A DNA stretch of 64,000 nucleotides. Origin: Linyphia triangularis. Its lineage: Eukaryota; Arthropoda; Arachnida; Araneae; Linyphiidae. Positions 38,601-51,990 of the stretch are shown here, in pieces. Every line of letters begins with the position of its first letter. The first letter of the stretch is position 1. A program made the position numbers and the translations under genes. The notes beneath the pieces are model-generated. The model searched no databases. It was given only the letters and a program-made list of their open reading frames with translations, and was not told the DNA's origin. The stretch is from positions 9,348,001 to 9,412,000 of the forward strand of contig OZ021729.1 in the NCBI GenBank assembly GCA_963978545.1, written 5' to 3'.

Positions 38601-41600
38601 TAACGATTTTGTTTCCAGGCCCGTGATAATCGAAGTTCCCCACTTCGCCTCTACTCGTGGTAAGGAGCGTGAGATCACCATCCTCAGGAGCGACACAGGA
38701 GAAACATGGAAGGAGCACACTCTCGAGGCATCAGAGGAGGCAGTTCAGGAGGTGCTCAACGAAAGTTTCGAAGGAGAAGGTCAGTCTACTCTTAAGATAG
38801 GATTGCGACAAAAGTACAACGCATATTTACAAAATTTGATTTAGAATTGATGTATTGGTGAATAGGAGTAAGATTTGATGTGAAATATGTTGGCATTTGA
38901 GTGTACTTCTTTTTAAAAATTATATATAAAAAAAAAAAAAGTTCCAAATTTTTCCCATAGATGGCGGTGAGGAATATTAATTTCGAGTTGAAGAATTAAG
39001 TTATTAGTTGTGTTAATTTGTAAAGTTTTTGTCGTAACTTATTGTAGTTTTTAAAGGCGTGAAAATACGAAAAAGATTCTGTGTTTTTTAAATAAATATG
39101 CAATGAAAAGTACTTAATTTTGAACCACAATCTTGAGCGTCGTTTTGCTCATTGTTTTTCAATCTGTTTCATTGTATACCTATCGACGTATTGTCTTGCA
39201 ATTAAACAGTTTTGCTTCAGGGCACGATGCAAGATAAAGGTTTTGATTCATCAAACTGGAACCTTGTGATTTATATTCTAATTTGACTCATCACATACTT
39301 GGTCATGCACTATATCGACGTCATTAGTAAGATCTATAATTTCGTTAAAATTCAGAGCTTGTAATTTAATGTAGTGTTGTTCTTCCATAAATATTTCATA
39401 AGGAACTTAACAATTAACTTTACTAGTCAGATGAAACTTGGAAGAGTTAACCATTTAGAATCACTTGTTACACAGTTATTTACAAGAATGTTCATGTTTA
39501 TATTCTTTCTGTTTTAGAACTGAGTGCCCTGGAAGACCTGAATACCAACCGCATTACCCGCATACTGACCACTGACTTCCCCCAGTACTTCGCCATCGTG
39601 AGCCGAGTTCGCCAAGAGGTGCACGGGGTGGGCCCAGAAGGTGGAATGGTCAGCTCTACCGTTGTGCCTCAAGTCCAAGCGATATTTCCGGAAGGGGCGT
39701 TGACCAAAAAGATTCGAGTTGGGCTTCAGGTAAATAACGACGTCATCGAAAACTCGGTAGCAAACCACGCATCCTCTTCAAAATCGAATCGAAACTCTGG
39801 AGATTCTTTAAAAAAATCGTCTGCTAAAAAAGGGAAATCGGTAAAGAAAAAAAGGAGGTGGGCTGGGAGGATCATGCAGTTTTTGTGGCCAAAGTTGAGT
39901 GTTTTATCAGCGATGTAATTTGAATTTTTTACTGGTGTTTCGGTGTGAATGATTTTTTAAAAAAAACTTTTTATGATTGTTTTATCCAGTGAAAATACAA
40001 TCGGAAAACTGATATGGATGTTTCTGCACCCTTTTCGTTTTGTAAAGTTTAAATTTTAAGCACAAAAAAGCTAGTGTCGGTACCTTTGTGTTTAAAGACT
40101 TTATTTGACAAAAAGGCATTTAAAAGCGCACTTTTTCATCCAATATGTCTTCAAAGGCTACTGATAGTTTGTTTGCTACATAAATCGCTGTTGTCATCAA
40201 GTCATCAAGTTTTACGATCTTTGGTTTAAGGGAACGCTCAACGCGCATAGTCCAAGAGCTGATGACTATTTTTTGATAGGTGTTTTAGGTATAAACTCCA
40301 CAGATAGGCAATTTTATAATATGGCATTCTGATTTCAGCTAAAAAATAAATTCACCTTTGTGCTGATGGTTAACGGTTTTGGTTCCAGAAAGATTCAGAT
40401 AACAGAATCGAAAGGGTTTAAACGCAATCTTAATTTAAAGTCGACATAACTTACCAAATTATGTAGAATTAGGGAGTCTGCTCGTTGCGTGTTAATGGGC
40501 AACTTTGACAGAGTTATTACACGAATGTTCAGTTTATTTCATCAATAACGTCATAGTTCCCTCCAATGTGATAACTTAGCGAAATTATCTATTGAGATTT
40601 GCAATAAGACATTCCTAACATTGTGAATTATGAAAGATTTGGCTTACGAGTTGATTTGTATGTCTAACCAGTCTTCCAGACTTAATGCCTCTAATAACTT
40701 CCACACATTATACAGGTCCTCCGTTTGTTGTTGTTTATCTGATATAGCCAGTCTCTATCATTTGATATTTAAATGCTGATTTAAGAAATTTGAGACTGCT
40801 ATAGAATGCGGTATAAATTAGTGACCAAACTTCATCGCCAACCAAATGGAGTTAATCGCCAAACGACCCCATTACTTGCAGTGAGGAAATAAAAAGTCAA
40901 GGCAAAGTCAACTTAGAACATGCCTTGCTTTTTTATTGGCTGATAGAAAAACTACGTAGATAAATTCTTGCACATGCGCAGTTTTCTCTTTCTACCAGCC
41001 AATAAATAGCCACATTTGTAAATTTGTACTTACTATATTAATCCAGCGTGATACCTGTAGTCGGTTTGGTGGAACAAATCTTGTGCCATTACGCTATTAC
41101 GAATTTCTTATCAAAAGACTTGCAATATTCATAGATGGCTTTTTATTTGACACATTAAATTCTTTCTTAAGGTAATTCAAGATACTACCTGATGTCAGCT
41201 AAGTCTTTAGTACCCTATAGTATATTCTGTGGAGTGTACCTTTCAAACGAAATGACATCATTACCAAATAATGTCACCAAGAGCTATCAATTAAAAAAAT
41301 ACTGTCATTACCAAAAATTGTCATCAGCTATCAGTCTAGCACCAAACCTTTGAAGTTCATTAACTTGGTTCTTAAAAATATTTGCCAGCCTGTCCGATTT
41401 TGGCCTATGGTAACTGTACTTATTCTTGGTGACTTGATTTAACAATATCAATAACCAGTCAGCTTCTTTGATAGCTTATTTGTGCCAGAAAAAATATATG
41501 TCCCGCCACTGGATTTAAATTCTAAATTCTTAGTAACGGCCGCCAAGATGTTTCTGTAAAGACTTAAAATTATGTAGATAAGAGAAATAAAGGCGCGTTA

Positions 41601-44600
41601 TTAATTGTAAGCTATTTGTTAGTAATTGGATAACAACGTTTTGATCTAAATATCTTATAATAGAAATCCCTAATATGCTGTATAATTAAAATCTATTGTT
41701 GTTGATAGTTTTTAATTTATTATTAAAGTTATTACAATTGCAAGCATTTTTTCTAAAAAAAAAAGGTGCAAATTCATTGTACATATTTCATCTTCGGCCA
41801 TGTTAAACATGTTGGAAATTTGAAGGTCTGTAACAATTTGTTCAAATACCACCTGTTAAAAAATTTCTTGTCAAAATTTATTCCTAATGCATTTTTATCT
41901 TATACTACCCATTTTGAACCTATCTGTAATATTTACTTCTAGTATGTTCCTAGCTATATTTATGTACATTAAATATCCCTGAGCTAAAAGTATAGTGTAT
42001 TAAAGTGGCCAAATTTTTCTCTCGTGTAAAAATAAAACAAAACTTGCCAAATTTATTAAAGATATATTTAAGGGAATTAGAAAAAAGCATTCATAAAATT
42101 TTAAAACGCCCTCAATGATTTCAGTCAATTTCAAAAACGTTTCATTGAATATTGAACCAGACATCAATTTAAGAACGTTAATTGTATATGTGGATATTTT
42201 ATTATAGCTTAAGAACAGTTAGACAATTTGTATAGAACAACGAACGAAAATAGATCGCTTAGGTTAAAACTGAGAAAATTTTAGTGCTAAATGTTGCAGT
42301 ATGATAATTTTATTTAACCATGTAATTAGTGAAATCGTAGTAGATATTTTATATTTTAAATTTTCTGGAAAATGTTGGAAATTTGTTTTCTCTCAAACAT
42401 TGTAATTAAAGCTGCACTACTAACATCATAATTCTGAAATTAAGTTTTATAAAAAGTCTGTTCAGTATTAATAATTGTTATATCATAAATGGTATTCATT
42501 AATTGTATTACTATCATTGTTCAGACACAGATGTGATAATAATAAGTACAAAGTTTAGCTTAAATACATGCAGCAATTATAAGCTGTGTATATTTCATTA
42601 CAATAAAAAGCAATCATATACAATTACGTATAGCTATAAATTAGAAACAATTGCAAATTCGTTGAAATAGAGATTAGCGTTTTTAGACAAAGACTTTGGC
42701 GTGTCATTTTAAACATAAGAGAATAATATGAAAATAAGAAATAATAATATATTTTATTATTTAACTTTTACATAACAGGACAAAAAAGTTTGAAAGTGCT
42801 ACTCTGAAATATTTTTGGGATAGACAACTATTGTTTTCAAAAATTAAATATAAAGGTAAATAAAATTAAACATTGTTGGGGATTTAACTATATTATAAAA
42901 TTTTGAATTGATTTATTTTTATTGCATATGAGATGAAAGTAATGGATTAATTCAATTATTAAATGTACAGAGAATAATTTAATAAAACCATATCAACGTT
43001 ACTAAAAATTTCCTGTTTAAAATATTCGTTGTTATTTAAGAACAAATTTTAGTAATGTATTGTAGCAAAATAAAACATTCGGATATGTAAAGTAGTCACA
43101 AGAAATGTGAAGTTTATTCACAAAAGTTCTACTGATATTCTAAATATGTGACATTTAATTGAAACTAATGAATATTCAATTTGTCTATTGTAATTAAGCA
43201 TATCGGATATTAAATACTTTACATTAAAATGATTGGAGAATCATTAAGTTAATAGTATATACGACTAAACTAATTTTTGGCAGTAAGTAGTGTTTAATGA
43301 ATGTGATTTATGTTAAATTATACAGATGTTGAAGTTTATTGATATATATTTAACTGTTATTATTGTAATTAAATTATTACAATTTCATAGAATAGTTAAT
43401 ATTTTTTAAAGTATATTTACTTGTTTAAAAGAATGCTTATTTTTACAAAGCAATTTAATTTCATGTCAATCTCTGATATTATCATTATAGATTAACCTTC
43501 ATAACATATTTTCTTATTTTATTTTTCATTATTAAATTTTCCTTTTTCTTATCAAACGACGCTTCCTTAGCTTAATATTTATTCACTATCAGATTTAAAA
43601 ATTTAAATAAAATAGAAATAAGCATAAGCAATATCCACTTATTGCTGCTTCATACTCACTTATTATTTACAAAAATATATTTAAAAACAAACGTTTTAAT
43701 TAGTTTTTAGTTCATCACCATATTTCATTAGTATTATGTGATAATTGTTGATTTAATTATTACGAATAGCATACAGTACTAATCGTATCGGCTTTAAGTA
43801 ATTCTTAACGTCCTAAAATGAACATTCCATTATTTTACGTTATTTACGTTTCCATTATTTGCGTTTTATTAGTATTGTGTGATAATTGTTGATTTAATTA
43901 TTACTAATAACATACAGTACTAATTATATCGGCTTTAAGTAATTCGTAATATCCTAAAATGAGCATTCCATTATTTTACGTTATTTGCGTTTCTATTACT
44001 AACGCTTTATTAGCATTGTATGATAATTGTTGGTTTAATTATCACGAATAACATATAATACTAATTGTATCTGCTTTAAGTAATTCATAATGTCCTAAAA
44101 TGAGCATTCCATTATTTCCCCCCCCCCCTTCTTTTTTTTTTCTTTCTCCCCCCCCCCCCCCTTCTTTTTTTGCCCCTTCTTTTTTTTTTCCTTCTTTTTT
44201 TTCTTCTTTCTTTTCATATGAACATTCATAATACAAATTAGTTCATTGTCACATAAGTCAATAGAGTGACATTATTTCATGTAAGTATTGTGTTTATGTA
44301 AGTCAGATTATTTGTTATAGGGGCATGATATATCTTTTAAACGAAAACTTATTTTGTAAACTCTCATGTAGCAAGTATTCTTAATAACAGCTATTTTAAT
44401 GTAGTGCATTTAGAGAACTAAATAAAAATCTGTTGAATTCTTTTCTGTCTGCACCTTTCTTTGCCTATTCCTTTCTTTAATTCTTGTTACTAACTTTTCC
44501 ACTTTCCTCTCACTGCAATATAATAATCTTTAATGTTCTTCTAACCTTCACATATTCCTTCTGAAAAATTTGGTTCTAAAACCTATTAATTTCCCAATTA

Positions 44601-47600
44601 ACTAACTTTTAATTAAAAAATGCTTTCTAGGGCTTTAGCTGTAACTTTAAATTACTTGCTTCATGAGAGTTTTGACATTAAATTTTATGTTTTTCTTTTC
44701 TGTTCTTTTTTTTTTTTTACGTGGAATTTAGAACCAAATTTTTTGGTAGAAGAATTTTGTTTTGAGATGTGATTTAAAGTGGAGTTTTTCTTGGGTGATT
44801 AATTTATTTATGAAAGGAGGTTTCCTTATTACTTTAAACGCCCATGTTCCCAATTATTTTCATTAACACCTTTTTTAATTTCTGGAATAAACAACAACAG
44901 TTTTACTATTTCAGTTTTACAAAATTATATAAATGAAGATGGTGTTGCTTGTTCAATATATAAACGTATTAATTAAACGTATAATTCCTTTTAATTATAT
45001 ATAACACACATTAAAAGTAGCGTATAGAACAAACGTATATTTATTATTTACAAGAAATTCCAAGTTATTTTTATCCATGTTGCCAAACGATCTTTTATAA
45101 AGAAAAGAAAATAAACTATAAATCTCACAGTCTGACGTCATGTAGTTTCTCCACAGACGGTATTTACTTTATAACCAAATAGATTAAATTCGACATAATT
45201 TCAATTTAAAGAATTGATAAAACGTAATTATGTTTTTATGAATCTTTTTCTTTCAATACAAGTTTAAAAAAAATCAAAGTTTTTTTTAGGTAAACGCGCA
45301 TATTGATTTATTAAAAAGTAATATTTCGGTAAGAAGAATACTGGGAAATTGAACACATGTAATATGTTTTAATAATATTTCAAGTGGTACTTTCTATTCA
45401 ACAATCGACTTATGCCCGTTTAATGTAAAAAGTGGATATGGTATGTGGTCGCTAAAGCTGGGTATGAAAATCTGGAAAAAAATCATTAATAATTTTAAAT
45501 TCAATTGGCATTAATTTTTTTCACTTATTTTTCATTGACCAAATTTATATCACTTTAAAAACATGTTTTTATAAAATATGTGTTTAAAAATATCTAAAGC
45601 TTTAAAACAAATCTAAAATAAGCTAGAAGCCTATAACATGAGCAATCATGCTCCTCGTTTAATAGAAAATACGGAATACCCTCAAATTATATTCAAATGG
45701 GTCCACTGGGGTTTTAATCAGAAAGAAGAGTTAGAAAGAAAGAATATACCTATCGGAAAGGGAAGATATAAACGAAAGGCTGATGTTTGATTTGGCGATG
45801 TAAAACTTTTGATCTAAAATTACAAGTTATTTCACTACTAAATACGCGTGGGGGCTTTTTCTGAACGATATTAACTGGCGTTTCAGCTTCGGGCAGGGGA
45901 ACCTAAAAAGTCTAACGATCTTTTCTTGAGGTATAGCAATAAAAAAAAAGAATACTAGCGATCTTTTCAACTTGAGGCAGAATAAAAAAAATAAAAAAAA
46001 TAAAAAAAAATACAACGATCTTTTCATCTTAAATCAGAGCAATCAAAAAATCCTTCTCGAGTTTTTCTAGTACACGAAATAATCTTATTTGTTAGCTGTA
46101 GTAGTGCTTAAGTCTAACAACACATTCCTACTGGTTTTGACGTGTTTTTTTTTTTTTTTTTTAAATTTTTTTTTATGCGTAACTACTTTAAAACGTTCGA
46201 TATGATGGAATGCATTATAACAATTACTCGGCCTGCTTTACCATGGCTGTAAAACCTAAAAGTTATGATTCATTAGGTCTATTGACTAAGAAATCCCCTA
46301 GTAACCGCTAAGTAATAGCATTATTGAATTATGCTGAAGAAACTTTCAGACCTGCGAGCTATGTATTAACAATCCCAGGAGCAATTCGCTGAGGTATCAT
46401 CCACTCAAGGAACGTTTCAAAGCCTGCTTGAAAGGCCAAATAACCCTTTCAATAAGGCCTTTTCAAGGGTGAATAACTCGCAGCTTTGGTGTCTAGGAAT
46501 CCTTATTACCTGCTCTAGGAACCACATACTTGGAATTAAGTGTGGTGCCAAGTTGTCGATATTAACTATCTTTACTCTTCTTTATTGGAGCTAAGAAGAT
46601 GGTTGATATCGACTTGTATGTGTGCCAAATAGCAGTAAGAAAAGTTTCACCTTTCTTCAAAGAGGATATTAAACTTTGTATCTTAATAGAGCAGTATCGA
46701 ATGGCTGGGGTAAGATTGAAGGAAGCAGCCTTGAACGATCTCTAGGCCCCCCCATGAACCCTTGGCATCCTTAGGGTCCGCTTGAGCTAGTTGTCTGAAA
46801 GGGTACTGCAAATTTTAGTGGTCATCGAAAATTATTGAGATTCAATTTGAAATTGAATAATGGCTAGAGATTAAAGATACTTTTGTATGCAGTGCTTCAT
46901 TTTTCCGGAAGAAAAAGTCTGGTAGATCATTCCGATCGAGGTGATCTAGAGGTCGGCGATATATCGATATTTCTAAAAAAATACCGATATTAAAAATATC
47001 GATAAAAGTCACCGATAAATCGATATTTTCAAACATTTTTAGTTTTTTGATGATCGTTTTGTAGTTCCATGTTTTTATTTTTTTTTATTTTCTTTATTCA
47101 ATTTTCAAAAACTTCAAAACTAAAGTTTGAACTTGGCGAGACAGTTAAAATGTCACCAATATTCAATATTTTGCCCTACACTTAAAAGCTATTGAAAATT
47201 ATATAAATTCTTCTTACTGTGCCAATTATATATACCTACTTGAATTACCGCCCTTCGGGCTCCATTTCGATAGGTGGAATAGTGCCTCCGGGATGACCCC
47301 ACCATAAAACCAATATTATAGTATTATAGTATAAATTCTTCTTAAAATCACTGCACCAATTAAGCGAAAATATAACTTTTTTTTTTGGTACTAGATCCAT
47401 TTCAGTTGAAAAAGTACTCACCTTACAAAAAAGCAATCATGAAAAGTAGAAATTTGCCCTGAAAAACTTTGTTTCTGGCAAATTTGAAAATCAAATAAAA
47501 AAAAAATCATGTATCGATACATCGATATATTTTGCTATGCAACGATATAGTATCGATATTTATTTTGATCGATATTTCCGACCTCTATTAGAATCAGTGA

Positions 47601-50600
47601 ACCAAGCTCAATAATAAGATTCCATATGACATCATCTGTCATGCTATTTTTCCAACTCATGAAAACGTTGCTATGTCAATTCACTAGTTTATGGTATGAT
47701 TGTTCGATTAAAATAGCTTAGTTGTAAAATTTCTACTGAGTATTATAGAATGGTGTTGTAAAGGAGCAAACATCTATAAGGTGACTTTTCGTTGAAAAAC
47801 GTACGTATGCAAATTAGATACCAGACTATTCGTCTGTGTGATTATTTGTCTAGTCTTGTGGTTGTATACCTTGGATTTATTAAAACTCTTTCGGTTGGTA
47901 GAGTAGACCAAGATGTTCTCCTCCTAATACGTGCAATTCTTTAGTTTACATACAAATATTAGAAGGTTGTTCAATGAACGATGACAATAAAATTTGCAGT
48001 CTGCCTTTGCAATTTGCCCCGATACTTCATCACTTAACATATTGCCTTTGTAAATAATTCAACTACTCTCTGTTGTGAATATGAACCTTACGTCCCGATA
48101 AAACTATCACAATAAAAACATATGCCAAATAAAAAACCTATAACGACTAATATTGATCCAAAATGAGTACTTTTCAATTATAAAAATTATGAGTAAATAT
48201 CTAGTTTCTAGATTTAGAGCTATTGTATTCAATTTCACACGATACTTCAAAACATTCGACAAGATGGAATGCACCTTATTGGGAATATGTTTTAAGTATA
48301 CACGTATTTATGTTGAGCAGAAGTCTCCTGAAGGCTGTAAATTTAGCACTCTGGCATCGCGTTACAACGGTGCCTGTTTCGAATCCTAGGTTTGGCAAGG
48401 ATGTTCGTTGTGGTTCGGAATCCATGTTAAGTTGTAGTTGTGATAGCCGTTACTGGTCGTTATAGGTCTTTGAGCGTACAATCCAACTAATCTTGGCGAA
48501 CTGAGATGGACCATTTTGAATATCAGTATGACTTTTGATCATTATATTATGCTTGTAACAAAGTTGTGACTTGTGACAACTTGTCACATATATGTGCGAG
48601 CTTTATTAAACTCATGCCATCATTTAATTTGGGTACAAACACTCAGAACCGTCTTAAACTGAGATTTAAAATAAACCTAAACTGCAGCTATTTCTTTTTA
48701 TGGTTGGTTGAACCCCTGAGCAGAGGGTGGAAAGGAAGGACTTTGTGACTAAGCACCTGCCTTCGCGTACATATGTAAGAGAACCAACTAGAAAAGACTT
48801 CTAGAAAAACTGAAGTAGAATAAATAAATTATGGGAACATAGAGAGAATGGCACGACCCACTCTTGGAGACTGGAAATTCGTAGTTGAGATGACGTCGTT
48901 TATCGAAGAGACGGGAGAAGGAGAAAGGCCGAGGAGAGAAAAGAGCAGAGAGCGTTGAACATTGAAACGGTTACATTGCAGTAATCTGTGCGAGAGGTTC
49001 TCGGTTGTATTTCTTTTTATGTTTAGTATAAATATATAACAATTTGCATATGTACGGCGCTTAATTCACATATTCCAAACTTTTAAAATTGTTCCTCACA
49101 GCTTCTTCACCTTTAACTCATTTAAAATAAAACTATTTGCAATTTTTTAATATACCCCACATAAATATAACTTCTTAAATAATAATATTTATATCAAGAT
49201 ACGTATCTCCTGAAATCCCATAGACTTTGAAACTATCTTGACATTCTGGTAGTTTTTTTCGTTTGATCATAATAAAATCACAAGTTTTATAGAAAGAGGC
49301 TCTGCATTTGTTTGTAAAGGCGGTGGGCAAATTAGGTATCGATTTTGAATTTAAGAACATTTCTATAATTTAAGGATAAACACATTAAAGTATTTATTTT
49401 CGCCATGAAAGTTGTTATAAATATTCTGGTTACTATTTGACAGATGCCAAATGTTTCCTATTTGAAAAATACTTTTCTAAAACTATTAAAACTTAACTTT
49501 TATATTCGGTTTAAAAATAATTATATGTCATTCTACAAATAATTCAACATCTTTACCAAAGAGCGGGGACCAAACGGTATAGTGGATAGCGTGCTAGCTT
49601 CTGGACCACGAAGTTGCGGGTTCGAGTCCCGTGTAAGGCATGGGTGTTTGTAAATGTATGTTGGCATGTCAAGTGACGAATGTTTCGGCACATTATAGCC
49701 CTCGTGTTGCTGACGGCTCCAGATAATCTGAAACTAAAGAGCGGGTCATGATAAACTTATGGGTCGTAAGTCAATTTTTGGTGGGCCACAAAAGTATTCA
49801 AATTGTGATTGCTTTCGAAGATTGAAAGTCGTGAAGTTTTAAAGGCAAAGACCAAGAAATAGAAAATTCTAAATCAGAATATATATCGCAAAAGACATCA
49901 ATCTAGGCATGCCATTTTGAGATAGAACGGTTCTCAAGAAGTCCTTGTAATTTATACTAAGTTTTGTTACTGAAAATCAATAAATATCGAAAAATGTCAA
50001 AGTTCTAGGTTGGAGGACAACAGAAAGAAGTAGGTCGTTGTCGCGATGGATCGATTTTCCAAAGAAGTGCGTTCTAAGATTTGAAAGTTCGAGAATTTCT
50101 CCTCTACAACATCTGTTATTTCCGTTTCTGCTCCTCATAATACGTTTATTAATAACTTTAACATAAAAAATCAGTTGTTTTATGTACAGTTCGGTGAAGA
50201 AATAGTAAATGGATCTTAGGAATAGAACACTTTAGTATGGAAATACGTTCCTAATTTATGTTTAATTTTACGATTTAACGTCATTTAACTCTTCCAACAT
50301 TAAACCTGATTATGATCTAGATAATTGTTGTTAGAATAACAAATGTTATTCCAACTGTTTTTTGAGAGAAACAAAACAATTTTTTTTAGGAAAAGTCAAA
50401 TAGGTTGGTACATAAATCACCCCAAATACCCATATTTAAAATGAGATCCCATATTAAGAACTTTCCAACGACATCAAATTAAATCTCTACTATTATTGAA
50501 TTCAATCTATTTTAATCGGACTTTCGAGTACGATCATCGGAAATAATTTTGTAGACTATGTAAGAACCAGACGGAAATTGATCCCCGGGCTAGGCATTCA

Positions 50601-51951
50601 ACATGCTAAGTGAAAAACTATAACAGCTCATCAAAAGCATGTCCGAAAGAAGTTTTAAGCCTTTGAAATGTCCGCCTCTAGCTTACACTTTTCTATTGAG
50701 AGTTTTTCTAGCAGTTCTATAAATAACCGATGAAATTTTGTTTGTATTGGATTAAAATTTATACATGTAATGGGATATTTACAAGTTATGTTCAATGATA
50801 GCAAAAACGCTACTATAAACATTTTGTTTGCTGTCTACCATTAAAGTCATTCCATTTTAAAACAAATAATATAACGCATAAAAACAAAGTTTTTCATACA
50901 AATCCTTTATAGGCATTGCCAATTTTTATATTCATTCACACAGCGTCGATTCTGTAAACAGCGCGTGTTTGGTGTTTGCATCTTATTTTAAATATCGAAA
51001 ACATTTCTATCAGGAAAATGTGCGGTAAACTACGTTTCAAAATTTATTTATTAAAATGAACGTGAATTTATGCACTCACATCTAAATGATCTTTTATTTA
51101 TTCTGATTAGAACAATCGTATTATTTATTAAAACAATTTTGGCAACAGTTTCTTCCATGGTCGGTTAAATACTATTTCAACACGATTGGATGACAGCAAG
51201 TTGGTTTATTAGTAGTCCTGTAAAAACGACCTTTTAGTGACAGTTAAAATTTCAAAATTTGATAGAATGCATTGTCATCGAATTTGTCTGATTGGATGAC
51301 AGCAAGAGGGTTAATTAGGCCTACTCAGATTCGCTTGCCATCGACATACCCAGCCAGCCAACCACCAGCACACATGAAATCGAAGTTAATATAAAGGATT
51401 TAAAAAGGCTCATTTTGTAATGAAAAAAAAAGGGTCAAAATTTGCATTCTTTTGGTTTACTTTCGTCAACTCTTATTTAAAAAATTAAATGGGATTTTAA
51501 CAGATTCGACACTTTTTTCTTTCTTTTTTTTTTCTTCTTTTTTTTCTTTCTTCTTTTTTTTTAACGTGAACCTAAGATTTCAACAATATACCATTCCAAT
51601 CTGTGTTTTGATTTGAAATGGAGCGACGAATCATACGAAACAAAATGTTTTTGGAACTTTCAAACTCTATAAGCACGAAGCACTTTTTTTTTCCTTTTTT
51701 TTTTTTTTTTTTTTAATTTTCTATCAAGACACATTTTTAAAAACGCCTAGTTTGAAATCGATTAAAAGAAAACTATTAAATATTCAATTAATATAATTAC
51801 TAGAACAAGGAATTAGAATTATAAGGTTTACCAAGTACATCATTTCATATGTATAACAAGTTCAAATACATCAATTATCACATAAAATTATTTTACTTTT
51901 TACTTTCAATTACCCATGTGTAATACATAGGGTAATGAAAGTATAGGACGC

Positions 51952-51990
<39 letters not shown>

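Noticed and set aside
49568..49640. Functional tRNA gene
   Set aside because: Has A and B boxes and a T arm, but no closing acceptor stem, a second copy with the same tail, and target duplications: it is a SINE.
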